From NCBI GenBank assembly GCA_007124075.1, contig SLFV01000053.1, forward strand, positions 1 to 6,600: a stretch of 6,600 nt of DNA, in the 5' to 3' direction. This stretch comes from Roseimaritima sp. Lineage in GTDB: Bacteria > Planctomycetota > Planctomycetia > Pirellulales > Pirellulaceae. The translations under genes and the position numbers were made by a program. Each line of letters starts with the position of its first letter. Within the stretch, counting starts at the first letter, position 1. Shown here piece after piece: positions 6,371 to 6,600 of the stretch. The notes below the pieces were generated by a model. It worked only from the letters and a program-made list of their open reading frames with translations, ran no database searches and was not told the origin of the DNA.

Positions 6371-6600
6371 ATGAATCCGATTCGCTTTGCCGTTGCCGTT
6401 TGCGTTGCCTTCGGATCGCTTCCCGGACGGCCAGTGCTGGGGGAACCGCCCAAACTGTCATTCGAACGAGATATTCAGCCGCTATTGGCGATCAAATGCG
6501 GCAAATGCCACAGCGATACGGTCCAAAAGGGCGAACTGGATCTTTCGAACTTCGCTGGCGTGCAACGTGGCGGTGAATCGGGCGAACCGGCCGTAGCCGA
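6371..6600 (+). CDS. secreted c-type cytochrome-domain protein, planctomycete type (N-terminal fragment)
   Basis: The first 76 codons of a gene cut by the right edge. A short N-terminal hydrophobic stretch after one arginine (FAVAVCVAFG, 6-15) looks like a signal peptide, with cleavage possible near VLG-EPP (22-27). Next comes LSFERDIQPLLAIKCGKCHS (29-48), whose CGKCH (43-47) is a CXXCH haem c attachment motif; the following KGELDLSNFAGVQRGGESG (53-71) is the typical continuation of the planctomycete-specific cytochrome C domain (PSCyt1). In that phylum the domain usually heads large proteins with DUF1549 and DUF1553 or with WD40 or PA14 modules, many encoded near sulfatases; which type this is cannot be told from the fragment. 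No Shine-Dalgarno precedes the ATG. The start is chosen because the signal sequence begins there. Confidence 0.85.
   Translation, partial: MNPIRFAVAVCVAFGSLPGRPVLGEPPKLSFERDIQPLLAIKCGKCHSDTVQKGELDLSNFAGVQRGGESGEPAVA

Overview
The window reads as chromosomal DNA from a planctomycete, most likely of the Pirellulaceae (Rhodopirellula-like) type. This is an inference. It rests on the protein cut by the right edge, which has the short N-terminal haem-binding domain of the large secreted planctomycete cytochrome proteins. Weak or absent Shine-Dalgarno sites, moderately high GC and wide gaps between co-directional genes agree with it.

Layout. Positions 1-881 (minus strand) hold the first 293 codons of a dehydroquinate-synthase-fold sugar phosphate cyclase of the EboD type; its end lies beyond the left edge. 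About 357 bp of divergent intergenic DNA follows (882-1238). Five plus-strand genes then run in one direction: hpf (1239-1583, ribosome hibernation factor), ptsN-like EIIA (1690-2163), an HPr/NPr-like phosphocarrier (about 2215-2520), ptsI (2663-4408, enzyme I) and an RNase E/G-family endoribonuclease (4673-6280). After a short spacer with a plausible promoter, a c-type cytochrome-domain protein starts at 6371 and runs off the right edge.

How the genes fit together. Enzyme I takes phosphate from PEP, passes it to HPr, and HPr passes it to a PtsN-type EIIA. No sugar-specific EIIB or EIIC gene is present here, so the set looks like a regulatory phosphorelay rather than a sugar importer. Its placement between a ribosome hibernation factor and a major mRNA-decay and rRNA-processing nuclease suggests a locus that links carbon or energy status (PEP supply) to translation and RNA turnover. 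That link is inferred from gene order only.

The least ordinary points are the divergent phosphoacceptor loops of HPr (HLRAI where HARPA is usual) and of enzyme I (GGPGGHTAI where GGRTSHTAI is usual), an extended hairpin before ptsI, and a 264-nt hairpin-bearing leader before the RNase gene. I found no clear new system, CRISPR array, RNA gene or mobile element.
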